Part shown: piece after piece, positions 45,003 to 50,966 of the stretch
How positions within the stretch are numbered: the first letter of the stretch is position 1
How the letters are laid out: the number at the start of each line of letters is the position of its first letter
Assembly: GCF_900109785.1 (NCBI RefSeq)
Contig: NZ_FOBH01000014.1
Coordinates: 1-50,966, forward strand
Source: Nitrosovibrio tenuis
GTDB taxonomy: Bacteria; Pseudomonadota; Gammaproteobacteria; Burkholderiales; Nitrosomonadaceae
Direction: 5' to 3'
DNA: 50,966 bases
The notes under the pieces: model-generated
Databases searched by the model: none
Told to the model about the DNA's origin: nothing
What the model saw: only the letters and a program-made list of their open reading frames with translations
Program-made: the position numbers and the translations under genes

Positions 45003-45153
45003 TATTCTTGCCCCTTATCATTACGTTATCGCTGTGTTAATTATCCACACACATAATAAGGAGTCAAGGGGGTTTTGAGATATGTTAATTCCGTCGAATT
45101 CGGCGGTTTCGAACTAAGGTAAAATTTACCCTAGTTGCCCATGCAAATGGTGC

Positions 45154-45174
45154 ATAGCAGATATATAGCAATCA
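45154..45174. repeat. Direct repeat inside element, copy 2
   Basis: ATAGCAGATATATAGCAATC matches 43439-43459 with one change. It lies about 80 bp before the second att core. Confidence 0.55.
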
Positions 45175-45255
45175 AGTGTCAAAACAGCCTCTTTTGGCCA
45201 ATTCTGTCACTTATAAGTGATTGAATATATTGAATTCATGGATATATTCAACGCA

Positions 45256-45299
45256 CTGCAAAGCCGTCTACGCCGGTTCGATTCCGACCCCCGCCTCCA
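45256..45299. repeat. Attachment site duplicate (att copy 2)
   Basis: An exact 44-bp copy of the tRNA-Cys 3' end, without the 5' half of a tRNA. With 43347-43390 it delimits about 1.9 kb of integrated DNA. A second integrase relic follows it directly. Confidence 0.85.
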
Positions 45300-45312
45300 T
45301 AAAATCAATAAC

Positions 45313-45970
45313 TTACGTAAATGTGTTTCGCCATATTTTAAACCTCTTTCGCCATAATTTCGGTTTTTCCCGTTTGGCATAACCAGACAACAAAACTGGA
45401 GACACTTTCTCTCCGACGCGGGTGCGCACATATTCGGCAGTCATCGACTCGGTGGTATGTCCCAACAACTTCCTGGCGCTCGACGTGCTCTCCATGTCTG
45501 ATGCACTTTTGGCGCGAAGGTCTCTGAACTGGAAGTTCGTGAATGCGACACCCAATTTCTGCGGCATGTTTCTCTCCCCGGTCTCTCGCCAACTTGAATT
45601 GGCTGCGGAAATATCTCGAGTGCTTTAGCTGTTGGCCTTTGGTATCACAAAGCAAAGTCATGCCGACAACACCTCGCGACCTGATACGCTCGATCACTGT
45701 GGCCAGTTCCCCAACTATATCGATTTGAAGCCGCGCCTTAGTCTTCCCTTGCTCGACCGATAGCGAGCCATCCTTCACCTGATCCCACCGCATCTTAAGC
45801 ACGTCTGCCGGCCGCTGTCCAGTAAGGTAGGCGAGATCAATTGCGTCCTGAATCACCGGTGACGCGCACTCATAGATCAACGCCAGCATTTCATCCGTGA
45901 CGTAAAGATCCCGACCTTCCTTTATCTTCATTTGCCGGGTCGTGCCGGTAACCGGGTTGGCTGCAGCCAT
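45313..45970 (-). pseudogene. Tyrosine recombinase (phage integrase), frameshifted and 5'-truncated
   Basis: The first frame (45970 to about 45550) has NPVTGTTRQ, VTDEMLALIYE, AIDLAYLTGQRPADVLKMRW with the first catalytic Arg, and VEQGKTKARLQIDI. It then derails at EIG. The second frame (45567-45313) resumes with VAFTNFQFRDLRAKSASD (Arg), KLLGHTTESMTAEYVR (His and Tyr nucleophile). So all catalytic residues exist but in two frames, and the N-terminal arm-binding domain is absent. It sits 14 bp after att copy 2, in the position of a second element's integrase. It is not the same integrase as the one at 43457. Confidence 0.82.
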
Positions 45971-46435
45971 GAAGAGCTCAAGCCCATTCTGAAGCAGATT
46001 GCAGCCCTGCGCCGCGCCGACGTTGAAAAGAAAGCGCGCCAGTACGGTTTGGATATGAGCAAGGAATCTGACCGGCTTATCGCGGCTGAAGAGGTTCTTG
46101 CCGAGATGGCTCGTCGGCTAAGCACGGCCAACTGTGATGTTACAAACAGGCGTAAGCGCGCTATTGTACTGACGTACACCAGAGATTCAGTGTGGGTATT
46201 GGGAGAGCATGGTGTTCAAAAAACCGCCTCTCGTATGAGACTTATCGCACTGAACAATTCAAAGGCCAGCGTAGTATTTCCCGACAGCAATTTCGCTGAT
46301 TACTACGAGGCACATCATGAAAAATACTTCGTTTTTAATGAAAACATCGCGATCGATCCTACTGGCCGGCATGATGTTCGGAATAGCCGGCATGGGACAT
46401 GCGCAAAGCAGTGCAGGTGGCGCAGCGGGCGGTAG
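45968..46435 (+). pseudogene. 5'-truncated gene remnant of unknown function
   Basis: A convincing coding stretch opens at the integrase truncation point: HEELKPILKQIAALRRADVE, then YGLDMSKESDRLIAAEEVLA, a helical, charged peptide. After about residue 60 composition becomes less protein-like, and the frame runs into the next gene's leader and start. The only start is a TTG at 45932, inside the integrase relic. I take it as a fragment joined by recombination; family unknown. Confidence 0.35.
46242..46298 (+). promoter_or_regulatory. Shared leader module, copy C
   Basis: TTATCGCACTGAACAATTC (46242-46260) is followed 25 bp later by CAGCAATTTCGCTG (46285-46298), which ends 18 bp before the ATG at 46317. 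Box and palindrome match copies A and B at 37.3 and 37.9 kb. Confidence 0.6.
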
Positions 46436-46748
46436 TGCCGGTGGAGGAACTGCTGGTAGCGGTGCCGGTCAGGCTGGTGGAGGAATGTCTGGCCAGAGCG
46501 GATCAATGTCAGGATCCGGCCAAGGGTCATCCATGTCGGGACAATCCTCTACTGGGCAAGGAGGCGTCGCCGGACAACCAGGTGGCCCGACATCCGGCCA
46601 AGGCATGTCTGGAAAGAAAGGCACACCAAGAGATTCAACCAGAACACAAGGGTCCGGTTCGACTGGAGGGCAGTCATCTGGGACGGGCTCTAGTTCCGTA
46701 CCAGGGTCAAGCACTTCAGGGACGCCATCCGGATCAGGTGGTTACTGA
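46317..46748 (+). CDS. Exported Gly/Ser-rich low-complexity protein (shared-leader gene C)
   Basis: A 143-residue protein with a signal peptide to about residue 29 (GIAGMGHAQS) and then almost only Gly, Ser, Thr, Gln and Ala (SAGGAAGGSAGGGTAGSG, MSGQSGSMSGSGQGSS, SSGTGSSSVPGSSTSG). No domain. A GAGG site precedes the ATG; a second ATG seven codons later is possible. Likely disordered and periplasmic or extracellular. Its leader is shared with the genes at 36828 and 37565, 9 kb away and on the other strand. Confidence 0.65.
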   Translation: MKNTSFLMKTSRSILLAGMMFGIAGMGHAQSSAGGAAGGSAGGGTAGSGAGQAGGGMSGQSGSMSGSGQGSSMSGQSSTGQGGVAGQPGGPTSGQGMSGKKGTPRDSTRTQGSGSTGGQSSGTGSSSVPGSSTSGTPSGSGGY

Positions 46749-46805
46749 TCAGTAACTGAGACACCGCCGTTCATCTTAGGATAAAAAATCTTTTAGGAGT
46801 TTGAC

Positions 46806-47225
46806 ATGGAAAAAGTCAGCGATGTCATGCATACCAATGTAGAAACCATTGGCCCGGAAGAGACCATAGAAGAAGCAGCGCAACAGATGCGAAACGGTGA
46901 TTTCGGGGTTTTGCCGGTGGTAGATGGTGACAACCTGATCGGAATTATCACCGATCGAGACATCGTCGTCAGAGCGGTTGCAGAAGGCAAAGGTCCGGAC
47001 ACACCGGTTGAAGAGGCTATGTCGGACGAGGTTGTAAGTGTACATGAGGATGCCTCTGTAGAAGAGGCTGCCCAGGTAATGAGTGACCATCAGATACGCC
47101 GTTTGGCAGTTGTTGATGCTGAGAACAAGCTTGTGGGAATCGTATCGCTTGGGGATTTTGCTGTAGAGAGCTCCGACTTGGGCCCGGTTGTCGAAACGCT
47201 CTCCGATGTTTCGAGGCCGGCTTGA
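46806..47225 (+). CDS. CBS domain pair protein
   Basis: A 139-residue protein made of two CBS domains (about residues 1-60 and 70-128). SDVMHTNVETIGPEETIEEA and GVLPVVDGDNLIGIITDRDI mark the first; VEEAMSDEVVSVHEDASVEE and RRLAVVDAENKLVGIVSLGD the second. The pair forms a Bateman module that usually binds adenosine nucleotides. Stand-alone ones act as energy sensors or partners of other proteins. A TTTAGGAG site precedes the ATG. It follows the Gly/Ser-rich gene by 57 bp and may share its transcript. Confidence 0.9.
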   Translation: MEKVSDVMHTNVETIGPEETIEEAAQQMRNGDFGVLPVVDGDNLIGIITDRDIVVRAVAEGKGPDTPVEEAMSDEVVSVHEDASVEEAAQVMSDHQIRRLAVVDAENKLVGIVSLGDFAVESSDLGPVVETLSDVSRPA

Positions 47226-47283
47226 GTAATCAGTGGCTGCTGGCAGGCCATAAAACAGGGAGAGTCAATATAGAAGTATAGAA

Positions 47284-47361
47284 ATGGATAACCCACTTAT
47301 ACTTTGGGTTGTATATTTTCTCGTTCTTGCAGTGGGATTAGGGCTCGTGGTAGTGACCTGA
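47284..47361 (+). CDS. Possible 25-residue membrane peptide
   Basis: The frame is MDNPLILWVVYFLVLAVGLG followed by LVVVT and a stop: one hydrophobic helix. It lies 58 bp after the CBS gene and before a hairpin. The ribosome-binding site is weak, so this is a candidate only. Confidence 0.3.
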   Translation: MDNPLILWVVYFLVLAVGLGLVVVT

Positions 47362-47389
47362 TTGCAATAAAGCATAAAAACCGCCGCTT

Positions 47390-47431
47390 GTGAAAAATAA
47401 AAAAGCCCGGCAGAAGGGGGTCTGCCGGGCT
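47390..47431 (-). terminator. Strong intrinsic terminator
   Basis: AGCCCGGCAGA and TCTGCCGGGCT (47404-47431) pair perfectly. On the minus strand TTTTTTATTTTTC follows, so it stops leftward transcription from the GWPE genes. The perfect stem may also act rightward after the CBS gene. Confidence 0.75.
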
Positions 47432-47631
47432 GTGCCTCATGAGAATAGGCACTCCATAGCACCTTAGGGATGGCGCGAACAGAATCTCATAAAAATATGT
47501 CCGGTTCGTGACGGCGCGACGCCATCAGTCACAAACCCTCCCGGCGACTGTATGAGCATATGCATCGTCTGTATCTTGCTTTGAACGCCAAGTGCAAACG
47601 CACCAAAAACTCGCTGAAAGGCGGGTTTTCT

Positions 47632-47662
47632 AACCCACCCATAAGCCGGTGGGGTTTTTTAT
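47632..47662 (+). terminator. Intrinsic terminator
   Basis: AACCCACCC, a 7-nt loop and GGTGGGGTT followed by TTTTATT on the plus strand. It touches the stop codon of the leftward gene 47659-47898. Confidence 0.7.
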
Positions 47663-47898
47663 TCAGGATCGGGTGCAGCGGTATCCGTGTTTATGACTTT
47701 AAGATCGCTTGTGGAAGGTGCCACGCCAAGGCAAGGCCCTGATTTCTTCGCCCAATAAACCTTGGGTTCGGGCCAGCCGTGCAGCTTTTCTTCAAAAAGA
47801 TAAGGTGCCATGTCTTTTGTTGAAGATTCATAGATCCCATCGCTAACGCGCACGATTGATCCGTCCGCATTACGGATATAGGGTACAAGTAGACCCAT
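47659..47898 (-). CDS. GWPE-motif small protein, copy 1
   Basis: A 79-residue protein with no known family. Its core, LFEEKLHGWPEPKVYWAK then GPCLGVAPS, matches two other proteins here (48030 and 50405): (H/F)E-x-x-L-x-GWPE-x-(K/R)-V-(Y/F)-W-x5-8-G-x3-G-x-AP. Upstream of the core is a strand-rich part (MGLLVPYIRNADGSIVRV). GGAGG lies eight bases before the ATG. No cysteine pattern or membrane helix. Length and lack of a signal suggest a cytoplasmic single-domain protein. Role unknown. Confidence 0.65.
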   Translation of the reverse strand: MGLLVPYIRNADGSIVRVSDGIYESSTKDMAPYLFEEKLHGWPEPKVYWAKKSGPCLGVAPSTSDLKVINTDTAAPDPE

Positions 47899-48021
47899 GA
47901 CAACGAACCTCCAAAAGTACGTGCAAGGTTGTATGACTGAAATGACTGACGAATCGGTCGAGAATTGTAGCCTGCGCTTTGTGAAACAATCGTAAGTTTA
48001 TTGTGAGATATTCTCTGTAGG

Positions 48022-48046
48022 GCCCGCCACTAAGCGGGCTTTTTTT
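48022..48046 (+). terminator. Intrinsic terminator overlapping the 3' end of GWPE copy 2
   Basis: GCCCGC, loop CACTAA, GCGGGC, then seven T residues on the plus strand. The stop codon of the leftward gene (48030-48209) lies inside the hairpin and its last codons (KKPA) are read from the T-tract and stem. Confidence 0.75.
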
Positions 48047-48209
48047 GCGGTTCACTCGGCTGTATTAGAGATCTAAGAGGAGCTAAGCCGGTGCTGAAGC
48101 CCTCCGGCTGCTCCCAATACACTCGAGACTCAGGCCATCCATCGAGCGTTTCTTCATGGACGTAAGGATTTATTTCGTCATAACCGTGAAGGACTATGTA
48201 TGTGGTCAT
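48030..48209 (-). CDS. GWPE-motif small protein, copy 2
   Basis: A 59-residue member of the family of 47659 and 50405. It starts MTTYIVLHGYDEINPYVHEE and has EETLDGWPESRVYWEQ then GFSTGLAPL, ending EPQKKPA. The ATG at 48209 has GGGGCA before it and gives the same MTTY start as copy 3, so I reject the longer frame to 48275. The 3' end is written across a plus-strand terminator. Function unknown. Confidence 0.6.
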   Translation of the reverse strand: MTTYIVLHGYDEINPYVHEETLDGWPESRVYWEQPEGFSTGLAPLRSLIQPSEPQKKPA

Positions 48210-48407
48210 TGCCCCAGCAAAAAGATAAGAACCCTTGTGGGGTTGTATGCCTATAGCGGGAGGTGTCGGTGGCACAATAGCTGAGGATCTGTCGCAGAGG
48301 TCGAACCATCTATGATTGTGCGGGAACCGGACGTGCGATAGCGTACGGTTTCTATTTCATATGTCACGTAGACTTTTGCTTTAGCTGTGTTATATAGCGG
48401 AGCCGCC

Positions 48408-48707
48408 ATGAAAGACCTTTCCTCAAGAAGTAAGGAAGTTAGAGCGATAGTTTTTGTCAACATGCTGCTTTTGGGTTGTTTTACAGGTGGCGTTTATGCT
48501 CAGTCGCAAAATCTTAAGGGTGAAAACACGCAAAAATCCCAAATAACGGACGAGAAACCTGCGAATAAGCGCGATGCAACAAATGACGCTAGAACAACGG
48601 GAAAAGAGCAATCGAAGCAAAAGCCGCGTAAAGACGCAGGGAATTATAAAGGTGCTCAGCCGCCGCAAGGCGGTCGGATAGGTCAAGGTCCAGACCATCC
48701 CTATTAA
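48408..48707 (+). CDS. Small exported Lys/Gln-rich protein
   Basis: A 99-residue protein with a signal peptide to about residue 31 (GCFTGGVYAQS) followed by a charged, probably disordered chain (KRDATNDARTTGKEQSKQK) and the end GRIGQGPDHPY. A cysteine at the signal's hydrophobic region (LLLGC) could be a lipobox, but the spacing to the polar part favours ordinary cleavage after YAQ. GGAG is six bases before the ATG at 48408. It resembles in type, not sequence, the exported proteins at 36828 and 37565, but it lacks their leader. Confidence 0.55.
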   Translation: MKDLSSRSKEVRAIVFVNMLLLGCFTGGVYAQSQNLKGENTQKSQITDEKPANKRDATNDARTTGKEQSKQKPRKDAGNYKGAQPPQGGRIGQGPDHPY

Positions 48708-48718
48708 ATATACTAGGT

Positions 48719-48850
48719 CGGGTTTTACCCCATTTCAACGGACGGTTTGGTTAAGTCTAAATTGCATTGTTGAAGCATTCTGTCGACGTTTTATTGGTTG
48801 TGGAATCGCACATGTAATCGAAGATATCTGTCCTTGCTGCCACGGGAGAA
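48719..48850 (-). mobile_element. IS3-family relic, end fragment
   Basis: About 130 bp similar to 25388-25515: GGGTTTTACCCC, then ACGGTTTGGTTAAGTCTAAA, then TGTCGACGTTTT and ATCGAAGATATCT. It holds the 3' end of the OrfB gene plus the terminal sequence, with indels. No other part of the element is present. Confidence 0.8.
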
Positions 48851-49187
48851 GCCGGTAGACGTTGTGTCGGGAATGTGATCTAGCCAATCTTATTATTGCT
48901 TGCTCGGGCGCCGAGCGCGAGCATAGGCTTGGCAGCTAATATACTGGAACCCGCCCCGCGCCATACCTTCCATTGAACACAAATCATGCGGAGCGCAATC
49001 TCCCTCATATTATAGGGGTTGAGACTCAATTCTCCACAAAAGCACCAACGATCCTGATTCTGGTGAGCTAAAATACTTTGCTGCCGTCAATAAAACGGCA
49101 ATACATTAAGTTTACGGCAGCCAGCATTTCTAATGACAATCTGAACACAGGCGCAAATTTTTGTTTAATCCTTTTTTGGAGATATTA
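48851..49187. other. Gene-free spacer with an inverted repeat
   Basis: It follows the IS relic. GCTGCCGT (about 49080-49087) and ACGGCAGC (about 49114-49121) form an inverted repeat with a further ACGGCA between them, 70 bp before the TIGR04073 gene. It could be an operator or stem. No gene was seen. Confidence 0.45.
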
Positions 49188-49541
49188 ATGAAAAACATGT
49201 TCAAAGCACTGCTGGTACTCTCCGCGCTATTCTTTTTTTCACCGCAGGCGGCAATGGCTGAAGGCTACGCCGAAAAAGCGGGCGAGAAATTGACAGATGG
49301 GGTCGCTAATGCCGTTACTGGTGTTCTGGAATTCCCTAAGACCGTGATAGTGGATAGTCAAAGTCAGGGTCCCGCTTATGGGATGACATTCGGGCTCGTC
49401 AAGGGTATGTGGAACACGATTTTTCGTACAGGGGTGGGCATTTTCGATGCAGTAACCTTTATGATTCCCACTAAGACGTTAGTGACTCCTAAAGTTGTTT
49501 GGCAGGACTTTAATAAGCCAACCACCTTCAATCTCTTCTAG
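49188..49541 (+). CDS. Exosortase system-associated protein, TIGR04073 family
   Basis: A 117-residue exported protein with a signal peptide (MKNMFKALLVLSALFFF to AMAEG, about residue 24). The body KLTDGVANAVTGVLEFPKTV, GPAYGMTFGLVKGMWNTIFR and TGVGIFDAVTF fits TIGR04073, a family seen in genomes with exosortase/PEP-CTERM systems. The repeated amphipathic glycine-rich helices suggest membrane association. Function unknown. GGAG is eight bases before the ATG at 49188; the frame from 49161 is not needed. Confidence 0.8.
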   Translation: MKNMFKALLVLSALFFFSPQAAMAEGYAEKAGEKLTDGVANAVTGVLEFPKTVIVDSQSQGPAYGMTFGLVKGMWNTIFRTGVGIFDAVTFMIPTKTLVTPKVVWQDFNKPTTFNLF

Positions 49542-49847
49542 CCGTTATTCTGGTTGTCATCGCGCCAGTACAATCGATCAGTTCTCCAAAACGAATAGAT
49601 GAATTTGGATGCTGAAAGTGAAGTTATATTTTCGCCACGCCTTGAAAAAGCGTCGGATATAACGGCACCTTTCTCGGCCGTGGCGAAACAAAATTAACCT
49701 AGTGATTGAGCCTCGTTCCTGGACTATAAAGCGATCTAGGCCGATTCTATCCCGAGCCCGAGGGGGGAGAATCGTCCCGTCTGGCTGCTTTCATATGCTG
49801 AGCTGGTAGATACAAAGCACTATGTTTAGTTCGAGTTCATGCGCTGG
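49542..49847. other. Gene-free spacer with an inverted repeat
   Basis: TTTCGCCACG (49630-49639) and CGTGGCGAAA (49679-49688) are perfect 10-bp inverted repeats 39 bp apart, between convergent genes. No gene or RNA family was recognised. Confidence 0.5.
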
Positions 49848-50288
49848 TTAGACTCTGAGTAGCTCAACAATATAGATCCCAGACGCCAACAAACTTAGTA
49901 TGGTGCGCACAGCGTGGAGCTTCCCCCACTTTTTCAGCAGTGCTCGGGTTTCACTCGACGCCAGGTCACGTCCTGGAGCTAGAAGCTGATGGTTCGTGGG
50001 CATGATTACGATGAACGTGAATGGCAACGACCAAACCAATAAGTATTGCCCAATAAGCCACGTGAGGCCTCCATCAAGCAACCAGGCGGACATCCCCCCG
50101 GCGAAACTCAGAATAGCCAATGGAGCTTGCATCATAGTCGCGCGTTTGTAGCTGGGAGCCCAAATCGTAGCAGCGGTCTTCATATCGCAGCCCATCCGTG
50201 CAGGATGCTCAACAAGATTGATGTAGAGCGCGGCGCCCGCAAAAACGGTACCACAAAAAACAGCGACGAATTGCGCGACGTGGAGCAT
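49848..50288 (-). CDS. DUF1772 (anthrone oxygenase-like) membrane protein
   Basis: A 146-residue protein with four hydrophobic helices and the DUF1772 pattern: FAGAALYINLVEHPARM near residue 17, WAPSYKRATMMQAPLAIL, and FTFIVIMPTNHQLL with LLKKWGKLHAVRTILSLLA. Some members oxygenate anthrones in fungal pathways, but most bacterial ones have no known role. The ATG at 50288 begins the first helix; the ribosome-binding site is weak. It is isolated between two spacers. Confidence 0.85.
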   Translation of the reverse strand: MLHVAQFVAVFCGTVFAGAALYINLVEHPARMGCDMKTAATIWAPSYKRATMMQAPLAILSFAGGMSAWLLDGGLTWLIGQYLLVWSLPFTFIVIMPTNHQLLAPGRDLASSETRALLKKWGKLHAVRTILSLLASGIYIVELLRV

Positions 50289-50404
50289 CTCGATACCCGC
50301 TCGGGACTGATGGCATAAGCAAACCTTAAACCTGTAAATCTGTAAACTTGGACTTCAGGTGTGCTGGCAAGAACAAACACCGTAAATTGCTGGCTTTTTT
50401 CGAG

Positions 50405-50680
50405 TCAGAAATGCTCACTTTGAGGCCGCTGCAAGGCGGGTTTTTTGTTTTTTCTTTGTCGGGTCCGCCGTGCGATTTTAGGTGAAGTTTGAGCCTCATA
50501 GGGTGCCATACCAATGCTCGCACCTATTTTCTTTGCCCAGAACACTTTCAATTCAGGCCAACCCACGAGGGGTTGCTCATGCGCATCTGGGCCTAAAGGA
50601 CCGTAGTAATGAAATACTGCGTAGTCGTTGCGCTCGATTATCCCTGCTTCTGTTCGGGTGTAAAGAACATATGTAGTCAT
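50405..50680 (-). CDS. GWPE-motif small protein, copy 3
   Basis: A 91-residue member of the family of 47659 and 48030. It starts MTTYVLYTRTEAGIIERNDY; the core is HEQPLVGWPELKVFWAKKIG then ASIGMAPYEA. The last 30 residues are Lys/Arg/Gln-rich and include NKKPALQRP, read across a plus-strand CCGC/GCGG hairpin and T-tract, like copy 2. No strong ribosome-binding site. It lies 2.2 kb from copy 2. Confidence 0.6.
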   Translation of the reverse strand: MTTYVLYTRTEAGIIERNDYAVFHYYGPLGPDAHEQPLVGWPELKVFWAKKIGASIGMAPYEAQTSPKIARRTRQRKNKKPALQRPQSEHF

Positions 50681-50953
50681 CGGCTTTTTTCATTTAGTTA
50701 TAAATCTTCTTTTTTTATACCATTCGCTTGTTACACAAAGTAGAGCTCAGATATTTTAATAATTGTGGTCCGTTCGAATTATCGGAATCCGCTAATCCAG
50801 CGGCTTTTCATTTCTGGTCCACCAGGCGGGGGTTTTTTATGAAAAGATGGATCAGGTCAGCAAGCGAAAACCTGACGTCATCCCCAAAAACCTGGGCAAT
50901 TCTAAATTAGAGTAAAGTCGCATCTGGCTCCCCTATTGAAGGAGTTTGAAGCG
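50681..50953. other. Gene-free AT-rich spacer
   Basis: No gene is supported. A CCACCAGGCGGGGG block followed by TTTTTTATG near 50820-50840 looks like another rightward terminator of the kind seen after the GWPE genes. Confidence 0.4.
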
Positions 50954-50966
50954 ATGAAGAGATCCC
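50954..50966 (+). CDS. Possible start of a gene running off the right edge
   Basis: An ATG at 50954 (MKRS) has GGAG nine bases upstream (50941-50944). Only four codons are visible, so nothing can be said of the product. Confidence 0.25.

Overview
The window looks like the chromosome of a Gram-negative betaproteobacterium, most likely an ammonia oxidiser of the Nitrosospira/Nitrosomonas kind. This is an inference. It rests on several PEP-CTERM proteins with an associated TIGR04073-type protein, on TonB siderophore receptors, and on the uvrC-pgsA-tRNA-Gly-tRNA-Cys order found in proteobacteria. No amo, hao or rRNA gene is present to prove it. Genes are mostly single or in pairs, with long spacers that hold many decayed genes.

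Layout. 1-6.5 kb: a truncated regulator start, a UBP zinc-finger protein, an old-yellow-enzyme alkene reductase, a DJ-1/PfpI protein, relics of an antiporter and an aldo/keto reductase, and an unusual pyruvate kinase. 6.5-10 kb: a GDT1/TMEM165 transporter behind a yybP-ykoY manganese riboswitch, a PEP-CTERM protein and a chromate transporter. 10-16.6 kb: a Fur-box TonB receptor, DUF4105 and DUF3015 proteins, and an isoaspartyl peptidase with a repeat expansion next to its self-cleavage site. 16.6-25.1 kb: topoisomerase IB with a frameshifted tail, a predicted helical-barrel protein with a broken partial copy, an SDR, DUF5335, and an exported nucleotidase/phytase-like pair. 25.4-28.9 kb: an IS3 relic and a second, frameshifted TonB receptor. 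29-34.5 kb: two PEP-CTERM proteins, the CstA/YbdD carbon-starvation pair and 3-methyladenine glycosylase. 34.5-43.4 kb: a DMT transporter, a Kazal protein, two small exported proteins, EF-P, family-5 UDG, a tautomerase, uvrC, pgsA, tRNA-Gly and tRNA-Cys.

From 43.4 kb the window is accessory DNA. The 3' 44 bp of tRNA-Cys is repeated exactly at 45.26 kb. Each copy is followed by a broken tyrosine integrase, which suggests tandem decayed elements. Beyond lie a CBS protein, Gly/Ser-rich and basic exported proteins, three members of a small GWPE-motif family, a second IS3 relic, a TIGR04073 protein and a DUF1772 protein.

The least explained signals are: (a) one leader architecture (a CGCACTGAACAATT-like box plus a CAGCAAnnnnGCTG palindrome) upstream of three otherwise unrelated small exported-protein genes; (b) the GWPE family itself; and (c) a conserved, probably structured 5' leader shared by both Fur-controlled TonB receptor genes.
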